Below are positions 25,501 to 32,908 of a stretch of DNA of 64,000 nt, piece by piece. This DNA is from Burkholderia pyrrocinia (GTDB taxonomy: Bacteria; Pseudomonadota; Gammaproteobacteria; Burkholderiales; Burkholderiaceae): NCBI RefSeq assembly GCF_018417535.1, contig NZ_CP070978.1:3100001-3164000 (forward strand). Direction: 5' to 3'. Both the position numbers and the translations under genes were made by a program. Under the pieces are notes generated by a model. That model had not been told where the DNA came from, made no database searches, and worked only from the letters and a program-made list of their open reading frames with translations. Every line of letters starts with the position of its first letter. Positions within the stretch are counted from its first letter, which is position 1.

Positions 25501-27468
25501 ATGTGTGGAATCGACGGCTTTCTGAATACCGTCGCCATCGATGAGGAGACAGCGCGCGGCACGCTCGCGCGGATGACGGCGAGCCTCGCGCATCGCGGGC
25601 CGGACGGGCAGGGGATCTGGGTCGATCCGGAGGCCGGCATCGCGCTCGGCCACCGGCGGCTGGCGATCGTCGACCTGTCGGTACACGGCCGACAGCCGAT
25701 GGCATCCGCGTGCGGCCGCTACGTCATGGTCTTCAACGGCGAAATCTACAACCATCGCGAACTGCGCGCGGAGCTCGAGCGCGCGGGTCGCGCACCGGCG
25801 TGGCGTGGCCACTCCGACAGCGAGGTGCTGATCGCGGCGATCGTCGCGTGGGGTGTCGAGGCGACGCTGCAGCGCGCGACGGGCATGTTCGCGCTCGCAC
25901 TGTGGAATCGCGCGTCGCGGGTGCTGACGCTCGCGCGCGACCGGATCGGCGAGAAGCCGCTCTATTACGGCCGGATCGGCGACGCGCTCGTGTTCGCGTC
26001 GGAGCTGAAGGCGCTGCGCGGCTATCCGGGCTTCGACGGCACGGTCGACCGCGACGCGCTGTGCCTGTATCTGCGCCAGTCGAGCGTGCCCGCGCCGTAT
26101 ACGATCTATCGTGGCATCCACAAGCTGCCGCCCGGTACGTACATTCAGTTCGAACATGCGCGCGACACGCCGCGCCTGCGCGCGTACTGGACGCTCGAAC
26201 AGGCGATCGAGCGCGGCCGCGAGCAGCCGTTCGAGGGCAGTGCCGACGAGGCCGTCGGCCAGCTCGACGCGATCCTGCGCCAGGCCGTCGCGCGACAGAT
26301 GGAAGCCGACGTGCCGCTCGGCGCGTTCCTGTCGGGCGGCGTCGATTCGTCGGCGATCGTCGCGCTGATGCAGGCGCAATCGGCGACGCCGGTCGACACG
26401 TTTACGATCGGCTTCCATGAAGCCGGCTACGACGAGGCCGGTTACGCGAAGGCCGTCGCGCGCCATCTCGGCACGCGGCATACCGAGCTTTACGTGACGG
26501 CCGACCATGCGCTCGGCGTCGTGCCGAAGCTGCCGTCGATCTACGACGAGCCGTTCTCCGATGCGTCGCAGATCCCGACCTTTCTCGTCTCGGAGATGAC
26601 GCGCCGGCACGTGAAGGTGAGCCTGTCCGGCGACGGCGGCGACGAGCTGTTCGGCGGCTATACGCGCTACTTCCTGACGCCGCGCCTGTGGCGCAAGCTG
26701 CATCGCGTGCCGGCGGCTGTGCGCGCGCGGATCGCCGCCGCGCTGCATGCGTTGCGGCCCGATCACGCGGACCAGCTCGCGGCCGTCGCGCAGGGCGCGT
26801 GGGGCGGTGTGGAGGCGCGCGAATCGGCGTCGCGCATCGGCGACCGCCTGCACAAGCTCGGCCATGTGATGACGGCCGAGAGCCGCATCGGGCTGTACCG
26901 GCTGCTGATGTCGTCGGTGCATCATCCCGAGCGTCTCGCGCTGTCGGGACAGGAGCCGCCGACGCCGCTCGACACGGCGTCCGCGTGGCCCGCGCACCTG
27001 AGCTTCGCCGAGCAGGCGATGGCGATCGATACGCTCACGTATTTGCCGACCGACATTCTCGCGAAGGTCGACCGCGCGGCGATGGCCGTGAGCCTCGAGA
27101 CGCGCATGCCGTTCCTCGACCATCACGTCGTCGAATTCGCGTGGCGCGTGCCGGCGTCGGTGCGCTTGCCGGAAGGGCAGTCGAAGGCGCTGCTGCGCCG
27201 GCTGCTCGACCAGTACGTGCCGTCCGCGCTGATCGACCGGCCGAAGCAGGGCTTCTGCGCGCCCGTCGATCACTGGCTGCGCGGCGCGCTGCGCGACTGG
27301 GCCGACGCGTTGCTGCGGCCGTCGCGATTGCGTGAAGAGGGCTTCTTCGATGCGGCCGCGGTCGAGCGCCTGTGGCGGCAGCACCAGACGGGGCGGATGA
27401 ACTGGCAGCATCAGTTGTGGACGGTGCTGATGTTCCAGGCGTGGCTGGAGGCACAGCGGGCGGGGTGA
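25501..27468 (+). CDS. asnB: glutamine-hydrolysing asparagine synthetase (AsnB-type)
   Basis: A 655-residue two-domain enzyme. The N-terminal glutaminase begins MCGIDGFLN, giving the Cys nucleophile after Met removal, and includes HRGPDGQGIW and VFNGEIYNHRELR. The C-terminal synthetase has the ATP-binding PLGAFLSGGVDSSAI (pyrophosphatase SGGxDS motif, about residue 278) and SLSGDGGDELFGGY. It makes Asn or amidates another acid using glutamine and ATP. It is in the middle of the T3SS locus, 277 bp after sctU and convergent with the sctQ-R-slt operon, yet this class has no known structural role in T3SS. Paralogues that modify cell-surface sugars or peptides use the same domain layout. Confidence 0.9.
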   Translation: MCGIDGFLNTVAIDEETARGTLARMTASLAHRGPDGQGIWVDPEAGIALGHRRLAIVDLSVHGRQPMASACGRYVMVFNGEIYNHRELRAELERAGRAPAWRGHSDSEVLIAAIVAWGVEATLQRATGMFALALWNRASRVLTLARDRIGEKPLYYGRIGDALVFASELKALRGYPGFDGTVDRDALCLYLRQSSVPAPYTIYRGIHKLPPGTYIQFEHARDTPRLRAYWTLEQAIERGREQPFEGSADEAVGQLDAILRQAVARQMEADVPLGAFLSGGVDSSAIVALMQAQSATPVDTFTIGFHEAGYDEAGYAKAVARHLGTRHTELYVTADHALGVVPKLPSIYDEPFSDASQIPTFLVSEMTRRHVKVSLSGDGGDELFGGYTRYFLTPRLWRKLHRVPAAVRARIAAALHALRPDHADQLAAVAQGAWGGVEARESASRIGDRLHKLGHVMTAESRIGLYRLLMSSVHHPERLALSGQEPPTPLDTASAWPAHLSFAEQAMAIDTLTYLPTDILAKVDRAAMAVSLETRMPFLDHHVVEFAWRVPASVRLPEGQSKALLRRLLDQYVPSALIDRPKQGFCAPVDHWLRGALRDWADALLRPSRLREEGFFDAAAVERLWRQHQTGRMNWQHQLWTVLMFQAWLEAQRAG

Positions 27469-27480
27469 CGCGGCGCGCTG

Positions 27481-27507
27481 CGGATGGCCGGGGTGTCCGG
27501 CCATCCG
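27481..27507 (+). terminator. hairpin after asparagine synthetase
   Basis: CGGATGGCCGG (27481-27491) pairs perfectly with CCGGCCATCCG (27497-27507) around a 5-nt loop. There is no T-run, so termination would be imperfect. The rest of the gap to 27754 shows nothing I can support. Confidence 0.4.
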
Positions 27508-27754
27508 GTTGAAACCCGGCCGGCATTCAACGGATATTCAGCGGCGCGCCGATCGTCGAATGACCGCGATCGCGCGCAGCCGATCGATTGTGCTGCGGGA
27601 TTCCGATCAACGTGCGGGCATCCTGCTCGCCGCGCGTCATCGCGTGAGGGGCGGCGTGCGACATGTGGTCGGCACCGGCTACGAGACGCGCGCGATCGGG
27701 ACCGGGCTTCGACTTGCCGACGACGGCCCGCGTGCGCGCCTGTACCGCGCCCGG

Positions 27755-28540
27755 CTACTGATCGAGACACCGCACGCACAGCCGCTTCGCCTGGTTCGCC
27801 GGCAACCCGCGACACATCATCACCACCGGACGCGCATGACACGAAGGCGCGTCGGCGGAGGCGGAGGGCGACGCCATTCGCCGCGCGCGTTCGGGCGGCG
27901 TGGTGGCGGCCGCGTCCATGCGGCGCCGGCGCTCGGGCGGCGGCGTGTCGCTCACGACGGGAATCGGTTCGACGCCGCCTTCGTGCGCGTTGCGCTGCGC
28001 GCTCGCGACGACGCGGCTCACGTAGCCGCTCGAGAAGCCGGTCGTGAAGTTGCCGCTGTAGTAGCACGACAGCGCCGCGCGCAATGCGGCCTGCGCGGCG
28101 CGGCCGGTGCCTGACGAGCGCGCGAAGCATTCGGTCAGGATCGTGCCGCCGGCCTGCAGGTTGCGGCACGGCTCGAACATCGTCGCTTCGTCGAGCCCGT
28201 ATTTCGCGAAATTGCGTTCGTTCACCTGCGCGAGGCCGACGCTGTAGCTGAAGCCGCGCGACGCAAGTTCGTGCGCGGTCGCGCGTGCCTCGTCGAGCGA
28301 CGCGGGCTGGCGCGTCAGGTGGCCGCCGACCACGCCGATCGCATACGGATTGAAGCCCGATTCGGTGCGTACGAGCGCGGCGAGCGTGTCGGGATCGACG
28401 TTCGGCGCACAGGCGCGCGCGAGTTGCGCGAAGCCCGCGCCGCTGGCCGCATTCGCGATGCGTGGTTGCATGCATGCGAACCCGAGCGCGACCAGCGCGC
28501 ACAGGCACGCGGAGATGGTTCGCAGGTCGCGCGCGTTCAT
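27755..28540 (-). CDS. T3SS-associated lytic transglycosylase (SLT domain)
   Basis: A 261-residue exported protein. A signal peptide covers about residues 1-31 (ISACLCALVALGFACMQPRIANA). The SLT domain follows: LAALVRTESGFNPYAIGVVGG with catalytic Glu near residue 60, then SYSVGLAQVNERNFAKYGL. This is the IagB/VirB1-like type that opens peptidoglycan locally so a secretion apparatus can cross. The C-terminal ~90 residues are Arg/Pro-rich and end in a Cys cluster. Its ATG overlaps the sctR stop (ATGA), which ties it to the T3SS. Confidence 0.88.
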   Translation of the reverse strand: MNARDLRTISACLCALVALGFACMQPRIANAASGAGFAQLARACAPNVDPDTLAALVRTESGFNPYAIGVVGGHLTRQPASLDEARATAHELASRGFSYSVGLAQVNERNFAKYGLDEATMFEPCRNLQAGGTILTECFARSSGTGRAAQAALRAALSCYYSGNFTTGFSSGYVSRVVASAQRNAHEGGVEPIPVVSDTPPPERRRRMDAAATTPPERARRMASPSASADAPSCHARPVVMMCRGLPANQAKRLCVRCLDQ

Positions 28541-29211
28541 CCCGCGCCTGCCACGCGGTACGACAGCACGAGCCCGTGCACGAGCAGCGACCAGCCGTCG
28601 AGCGCGACGAACAGCAGCAGCTTGAACGGCACCGAGATCGTGGTCGGCGAGATCATCTGCATCCCGAGTGCGAGCAGGATGTTCGCGACCAGCAGGTCCA
28701 CGACGATGAACACGATATAGATCACGAAACCGATCTGGAATGCCTTCGTCAGCTCGGCGAGCGTGAAGCTCGGCACCAGCACGAGCAGGTCGTCGTCCTT
28801 GATGCCGTCCGCGCGGTTCTTCGGCCAGATCGACGTCGCGGTGCGCACGAAGAATTCGCGGTCGCGCTGGCGCGTGTGCGACACGAGGAAATCCTTGATC
28901 GGCGGCAGCGCGGCATCGGCGAGCGCGCCGACGTCGGCGGTCGACAGTTGCCCCGACGCATCGAAGTGGCGCGCCTGCAGCGCGTCGCGGATCGACATCC
29001 CGACGGGTGCCATGATGAACAGCGACAGGATCAGTGCGATGCCGTTCAGCACGAGGTTCGGCGGCACCTGCTGGATCCCGAGCGCGGAGCGCAAGAGGCC
29101 GAGCACGACCACGAGCTTCGTGTAGCTCGTTACCATCAGCGCCGCGAACGGCGCGATGCCGAGCGCGGCGATCACCGCGATCAGCGCGACCGGATTCGGC
29201 AGGTTGCCCAT
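28537..29211 (-). CDS. sctR: SctR, T3SS export apparatus subunit
   Basis: A 224-residue FliP/YscR-family protein. Diagnostic segments are SYTKLVVVLGLLRSALGIQQVPPN near the N-terminus and LTKAFQIGFVIYIVFIVVDLLVANILLALGMQMISP followed by PFKLLLFVALDGW. Five copies form the core of the export gate with SctS and SctT. It lies three bases downstream of sctQ and overlaps the lytic transglycosylase gene, in an operon facing the main T3SS operon. Confidence 0.96.
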   Translation of the reverse strand: MGNLPNPVALIAVIAALGIAPFAALMVTSYTKLVVVLGLLRSALGIQQVPPNLVLNGIALILSLFIMAPVGMSIRDALQARHFDASGQLSTADVGALADAALPPIKDFLVSHTRQRDREFFVRTATSIWPKNRADGIKDDDLLVLVPSFTLAELTKAFQIGFVIYIVFIVVDLLVANILLALGMQMISPTTISVPFKLLLFVALDGWSLLVHGLVLSYRVAGAG

Positions 29212-29214
29212 CGC

Positions 29215-30369
29215 TCAGCGCTCGCGCGGCGCGGGTTGCGTCAGCGTGACGACACGCACGCCGAGTTTCTGGCCGACCGCGATCAGGTGGCCGGTGCCGA
29301 TCAGCATCCCGTTCGCGACCAGATGGATCACGCTCTGGTTGATCCCTTGCTGCAGCTCGATCACGGCGCCCGGCTGCAGCGCGCTCAACTCGCCGAGCGG
29401 CATCGACGTGGGCGGCAGCTCGAAGCGCAGGTCGACCGCGAGGCCGTCGAGCGTGCGCGGCGCATCGGCGGGCGGCACGTCGTGTGTCGTCGCGGTGGCG
29501 GTGTCGGTGCGGGTCGGTTCCAAAGGCATCTCCCTGATTCGTTCGACGGTCAGCCGGTTGCCCGACGGCCGTCCGGTGATCTCCCACGCCGGCGCGGCCG
29601 GCAGCCGCGCGACGCACAGCAGGTTCTGCTCGTGCGCCTGCCAGCGCTCGATCGCGATGATGTCGCCGCCGACGACGTCGGCCAGTTCGGCGGTCGTCAG
29701 CTCGGTGCGCCCGATCTCGAACACGAGCGGCACGGGCAGGTTCGCGTAGACCGCGCGCGCGTCGGCGAGCGCGGCCGGCGCGGCCGCGAAGAACACGGCC
29801 AGCGCATCGGGCACGTCGAACAGCAGCGCGCCTTGGCAGCGCCATGCGGCGTCGGCGCGCCTCAGCTCGAAGCGCAGCGCGGCCGGCGACGCACGCCAGG
29901 CAGGCGTGCTCGCGGGCGGCGGCAGCAATTCCACGCGCTGCCGCGTCGCGGCCTGCAGCACGGCCGTGAGCGGCGCGCACAGGTCGGCGAGCAGTGCCGC
30001 GCGGATCACGGCCGGCACGGCCGGGTCGGCCGCGTCGCCGAGCCATTCCGTTTCCGCGACCGGATCGATCCACAGCGTGCCGGTGGCCGGGCCGACGACG
30101 AAGCGGTACGCGTGCGCGTCGGCGGCCGGCTCGGCATCGACGCACCAGTGCACCTCGTACGCCTGCTCGCCGAGCGTGACCGGTACGGCGCCGGTCGCGC
30201 AGTACGCGTGCGACAGCCCGCGCGCGGCGGCGGCGGACAGGCGCGGCAGGTAGGGCGACGCGTCGAGCGCGACCGCGGCCGGCGCAGCGGCGGGCGGCGC
30301 GGAAACGGCGGGCATGGCCCGGTTCGCGGCGTCGCCGGCGTCGGCATTCGTCAGGAACTGCGCAGGCAC
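29215..30369 (-). CDS. sctQ: SctQ, T3SS sorting-platform (C-ring) protein
   Basis: A 384-residue cytoplasmic protein. The last ~75 residues form a SpoA domain (LDGLAVDLRFELPPTSMPLGELSALQPGAVIELQQG, then GTGHLIAVGQKLGVRVV), as in YscQ/HrcQ/FliN. The N-terminal ~250 residues are divergent, as usual in the family. The start is a GTG at 30369 with no strong Shine-Dalgarno; an in-frame ATG at 30315 is possible. An internal start that makes a free C-terminal SpoA fragment is known in relatives and may occur here. First gene of the minus-strand operon sctQ-sctR-slt. Confidence 0.9.
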   Translation of the reverse strand: MPAQFLTNADAGDAANRAMPAVSAPPAAAPAAVALDASPYLPRLSAAAARGLSHAYCATGAVPVTLGEQAYEVHWCVDAEPAADAHAYRFVVGPATGTLWIDPVAETEWLGDAADPAVPAVIRAALLADLCAPLTAVLQAATRQRVELLPPPASTPAWRASPAALRFELRRADAAWRCQGALLFDVPDALAVFFAAAPAALADARAVYANLPVPLVFEIGRTELTTAELADVVGGDIIAIERWQAHEQNLLCVARLPAAPAWEITGRPSGNRLTVERIREMPLEPTRTDTATATTHDVPPADAPRTLDGLAVDLRFELPPTSMPLGELSALQPGAVIELQQGINQSVIHLVANGMLIGTGHLIAVGQKLGVRVVTLTQPAPRER

Positions 30370-30761
30370 GGCGGGATCGGGGCGGATTCGGCGTTGGTTC
30401 GACGGGTTGTGATGGGGCCGGTGGCGCAGAGGGGCACGCGGCTGCTGCGTCGATTGTAGGGACGGCCATGGCCGCGTGCCGCGCCGGAATCCGTAGTCGC
30501 GCGCATCGCGCGGCGGCGGGGAGCGCGGGGCGCTACGAAGCGTGCGGCAGCGCGATGAAATGCCTTGAAGCGTGGTGCGCGGCGGCGGGCGGCCAAAAGC
30601 AACCGCCGCCCGGAAGCGGCGGTCGGGTCGCGACTGGCTGGCGGGCCGGGCGGCGCGCAGGCCGGATCCGGCTGGCAGGCCGCGAAGCGCCGCGAACCTG
30701 CGCGGCGCGGTGGGGGGAGTGTTGCCGGCACGCCGCGAGCGGGCCGCGCGCGGGTGAATCG
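30370..30761. other. intergenic region between sctQ and the winged-helix regulator
   Basis: About 390 bp, very GC-rich. Apart from the hairpin at 30602-30623 I see no gene; open frames here are shadows with no ribosome-binding site. It must hold the promoter of the sctQ operon, but I cannot pick out a clear one. Confidence 0.5.
30595..30623 (-). terminator. terminator of winged-helix regulator gene
   Basis: On the minus strand ACCGCCGC pairs with GCGGCGGT (30623-30616 / 30609-30602) around a 6-nt loop, followed by TGCTTTTGG. It lies about 140 bp after the regulator stop. Confidence 0.45.
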
Positions 30762-31160
30762 TTATGCGTAGTCGGCGGCCATCACGGCCTGCGGCGCGGC
30801 ACGCAGGATCGGCGCCGCTTCGTGGCGCTCGACGTGCGTCATTGCTGCGCCGAACAGCACGAGGCGATAGCCGACCGCATAGATCGGGATGATCCGCAGA
30901 TTCTTGTCGTGTTCGAGCTGCAGCTTCGAACGGATCCGCGAGATATGCGTGTCGAGCGTGCGCGACGACACGCCGAGTTCACGGCCCCACACGGCTTCCT
31001 GGATTGCCTGCCGCGGCACGATCTTGTTCATGTTGTCGAGCAGGAATTCGACGACGTCGAATTCGCGCGGCGTAACGTCAATGACCTTGTTGTCGATTTC
31101 GATCGTGCGACGCACGAAGTTGATTTTTATGTTGTCGATGTACAGGTATTTGCAATCCAT
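30762..31160 (-). CDS. stand-alone winged-helix (OmpR/PhoB-type) regulator, no receiver domain
   Basis: A 132-residue protein that is essentially only a Trans_reg_C DNA-binding domain: VIDVTPREFDVVEFLLDNMNKIVPRQAIQEAVWG, then SSRTLDTHISRIRSKLQLEHD and IYAVGYRLVLF. There is no phosphoryl-accepting domain. The start at 31160 (MDCKYLYID) has GAGGG upstream; the frame extends to 31244 without a site. Its position beside the T3SS recalls other T3SS loci controlled by OmpR-type winged-helix proteins (HilA, HrpG); that link is inference. The promoter region shared with the Fic gene has repeated GTTACG/CGTAAC sites that it may bind. Confidence 0.82.
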   Translation of the reverse strand: MDCKYLYIDNIKINFVRRTIEIDNKVIDVTPREFDVVEFLLDNMNKIVPRQAIQEAVWGRELGVSSRTLDTHISRIRSKLQLEHDKNLRIIPIYAVGYRLVLFGAAMTHVERHEAAPILRAAPQAVMAADYA

Positions 31161-31351
31161 GGTGGCCCTCGCATGTCCATAAAGGAGTGTTTGCGGGTCA
31201 TGTGCTGCAACTTCCGGGCCAGGGGAACGATTGTCAGGCGTCAACGGGCGAAGATACCGGGGCAGGCGGCGTGGCAGCCTTGAATTTAAAAGAATTTTTA
31301 ACGCGGGGCGCGAGATGGGTGTGGAAGGGGGCGGAGCAATAGTGAAGGATT

Positions 31352-31402
31352 GTTACGTAGCATCCAGGGCGTGACGTTACGGGCGTTACGTCTGACGTAA
31401 CG
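31352..31402. promoter_or_regulatory. clustered GTTACG/CGTAAC sites with a 19-bp perfect palindrome
   Basis: CGTTACGTC-T-GACGTAACG (31384-31402) is a perfect inverted repeat with a one-base centre. Further half-sites lie just upstream: TGTTACGTAG near 31351-31360 and GACGTTACG at 31373-31381. The cluster sits between the divergent winged-helix regulator and the Fic gene, about 190-240 bp from each start, and looks like a multi-site operator. Confidence 0.5.
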
Positions 31403-31470
31403 TGCGGGGGAGACGGGAAATGGTGGGGGAACGTACCCGAAGTCTGGATAAGGGGCGGGCAAGACAAACT

Positions 31471-31574
31471 CTACATGGAACCCTACATGGAGCCCTACAT
31501 GATTCGAGTGAAAGTCTATATAAATCAGTTAGATAAGTGGCTATAATTGCCGACATCAAACCCTACATGGAACC
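31471..31574 (+). repeat. iterated 12-bp CTACATGGAACC repeats upstream of fic
   Basis: Three head-to-tail 12-bp units start at 31471, 31483 and 31495 (the third diverges after CTACATG). A fourth copy lies at 31563-31574, just after the -10 element and 13 bp before the Fic start. Reading CCC-TAC-ATG-GAA they would encode Pro-Tyr-Met-Glu repeats, but no ORF with a start uses them. The fourth copy's placement suggests an operator or RNA control site. Confidence 0.7.
31542..31547 (+). promoter_or_regulatory. putative -10 element of fic promoter
   Basis: A perfect TATAAT at 31542-31547 in an AT-rich stretch unusual for this genome. The -35 (TATAAA, 31519-31524, 17-nt spacer) is weak, so an activator may be needed. 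It lies 39 bp before the Fic start codon. Confidence 0.45.
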
Positions 31575-31586
31575 CGACAGGGAAGC

Positions 31587-32789
31587 ATGACGACCGTCGC
31601 TACTTTCGAACCGTTGTTTCCCGAGGATCGCGTACTCGATCCGCTGCTTGAGCAGGCCGCCGAGCTCGTCGACTCTTCGCAGCGGTTGCTGGCCGTATGC
31701 GATACCCCGCTGGCCAGCGCGCTCGTGCCGCAGTTGCGCGCCATGAATTCGTACTACACGAACAAGATCGAAGGCCAGCACACGACGCCCGCAAAGATCG
31801 AGGCTGCGCTGCATCGGGATTATTCAACCGATATCGTCGAACGCAAGAAGCAACGCTTCGCGGTTGCGCATATCGCAACGGAAGCGGCGCTCGAGGAAGA
31901 GTGGCGTGCGCTTCCGGTTGCCGCGCTATTCGAACCGGCACGAATTTCGACTATTCACGATCGCTTCTTTTCCTGCTTGCCCGGCGATGAACGACTCACC
32001 GGTGAGAAGGATGCCATCGTTCCAGGCGAATTTCGTCAGTCGGATGTGACGGTTGGGCGTCATCTGGCACCGGAGCCGGAGATGATCGAGCCGTTGCTTC
32101 AGGCTTGGGCCGCACGTTATGCCCGCATTCGCGCCAAGGAATATCAACTGATCGGTATCGCGTGTTCGCATCATCGTCTGACCTGGGTGCACCCGTTCAT
32201 GGACGGTAACGGCCGGGTGGCACGTCTGCATTCGCATCTCGGATTACGCGCTGCCGATCTGACCCATGGTCTCTGGTCGCCGCTTCGAGGGCTGGCGCGA
32301 GAGCATGAGCAGTATTACGCCCGGCTGAGCGAGGCCGACCAGACACGGCGTAACGATCTGGATGGTCGGGGCAATCTGTCCCAGGAAGGGCTGGTCAAGT
32401 TCGCGCGGTTCTTTCTCGACTGCTGCCAGGACCAGGTCGGTTTCATGGTGCATATGACGGAGTTCGAGGGGGTGACGGGGCGTTTGCTGGATTTGCTGCG
32501 ATACCTGGAGGCCAATCCGTGGACCATCCGTTCGGAAAAATCGGTCATCAAACCGGAAGCCGCGGCACTGGCCATGGAGTTTGTGGCACTGCGCCGTACG
32601 GTAACGCGGGCGGAATTTGCTCAGATGCTGGGCGTAAGCGACGTCCTGGCGCGCCGAATCGTTCGGTCGCTGCTGGATTGCGGGCTGCTGACTTCGCCTT
32701 CGCATCGAGGCGAACTTTCCTTTGGATTGCCGCTGAGTAGCCTCCGGTTTCTCTTTCCGAGGCTTTGGCCCGAAGTCGAGCAGGAGTAA
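31587..32789 (+). CDS. Fic-domain protein (class II, self-inhibited AMPylase type)
   Basis: A 400-residue protein. The Fic motif HPFMDGNGRVAR (residues 202-213) is complete, with the catalytic His202, so it should transfer AMP or a related group from a nucleotide to hydroxyls on target proteins. The inhibitory helix motif [S/T]xxxE[G/N] is TNKIEG (residues 58-63), before the Fic core, which defines class II. The C-terminal ~110 residues resemble a winged-helix domain (TVTRAEFAQMLGVSDVLARRIVRSLLDCGLL), common in Fic proteins that bind DNA or self-regulate. GC content and codon use are clearly lower than in neighbours, suggesting acquisition. No antitoxin partner is adjacent. Whether it is exported by the neighbouring T3SS is unknown; there is no obvious signal. 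Confidence 0.9.
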   Translation: MTTVATFEPLFPEDRVLDPLLEQAAELVDSSQRLLAVCDTPLASALVPQLRAMNSYYTNKIEGQHTTPAKIEAALHRDYSTDIVERKKQRFAVAHIATEAALEEEWRALPVAALFEPARISTIHDRFFSCLPGDERLTGEKDAIVPGEFRQSDVTVGRHLAPEPEMIEPLLQAWAARYARIRAKEYQLIGIACSHHRLTWVHPFMDGNGRVARLHSHLGLRAADLTHGLWSPLRGLAREHEQYYARLSEADQTRRNDLDGRGNLSQEGLVKFARFFLDCCQDQVGFMVHMTEFEGVTGRLLDLLRYLEANPWTIRSEKSVIKPEAAALAMEFVALRRTVTRAEFAQMLGVSDVLARRIVRSLLDCGLLTSPSHRGELSFGLPLSSLRFLFPRLWPEVEQE

Positions 32790-32855
32790 GCGCGGCTGGC
32801 GGGGCATGCCATGAGGCTTCGGCTCGGATGAGCATGATGTATTCGGCGAGGCGTT

Positions 32856-32896
32856 GAAAAGCACCGGCCGCAGGGCAACTCTCGCCCCGCGGCCGG
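32856..32896 (-). terminator. terminator after iorB-like gene
   Basis: On the minus strand CCGGCCGC (32896-32889) pairs with GCGGCCGG (32871-32864), with extra GGGC/GCCC pairing inside, followed by TGCTTTTC. It lies 13 bp past the iorB stop. Confidence 0.5.
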
Positions 32897-32908
32897 CGTT
32901 CCGCCCCA

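Noticed and set aside
27755..30469. 904-codon minus-strand ORF spanning sctQ, sctR and the transglycosylase
   Set aside because: Only the last ~261 codons (the transglycosylase) are real; the rest runs out of frame through sctQ and sctR and has a shadow composition.
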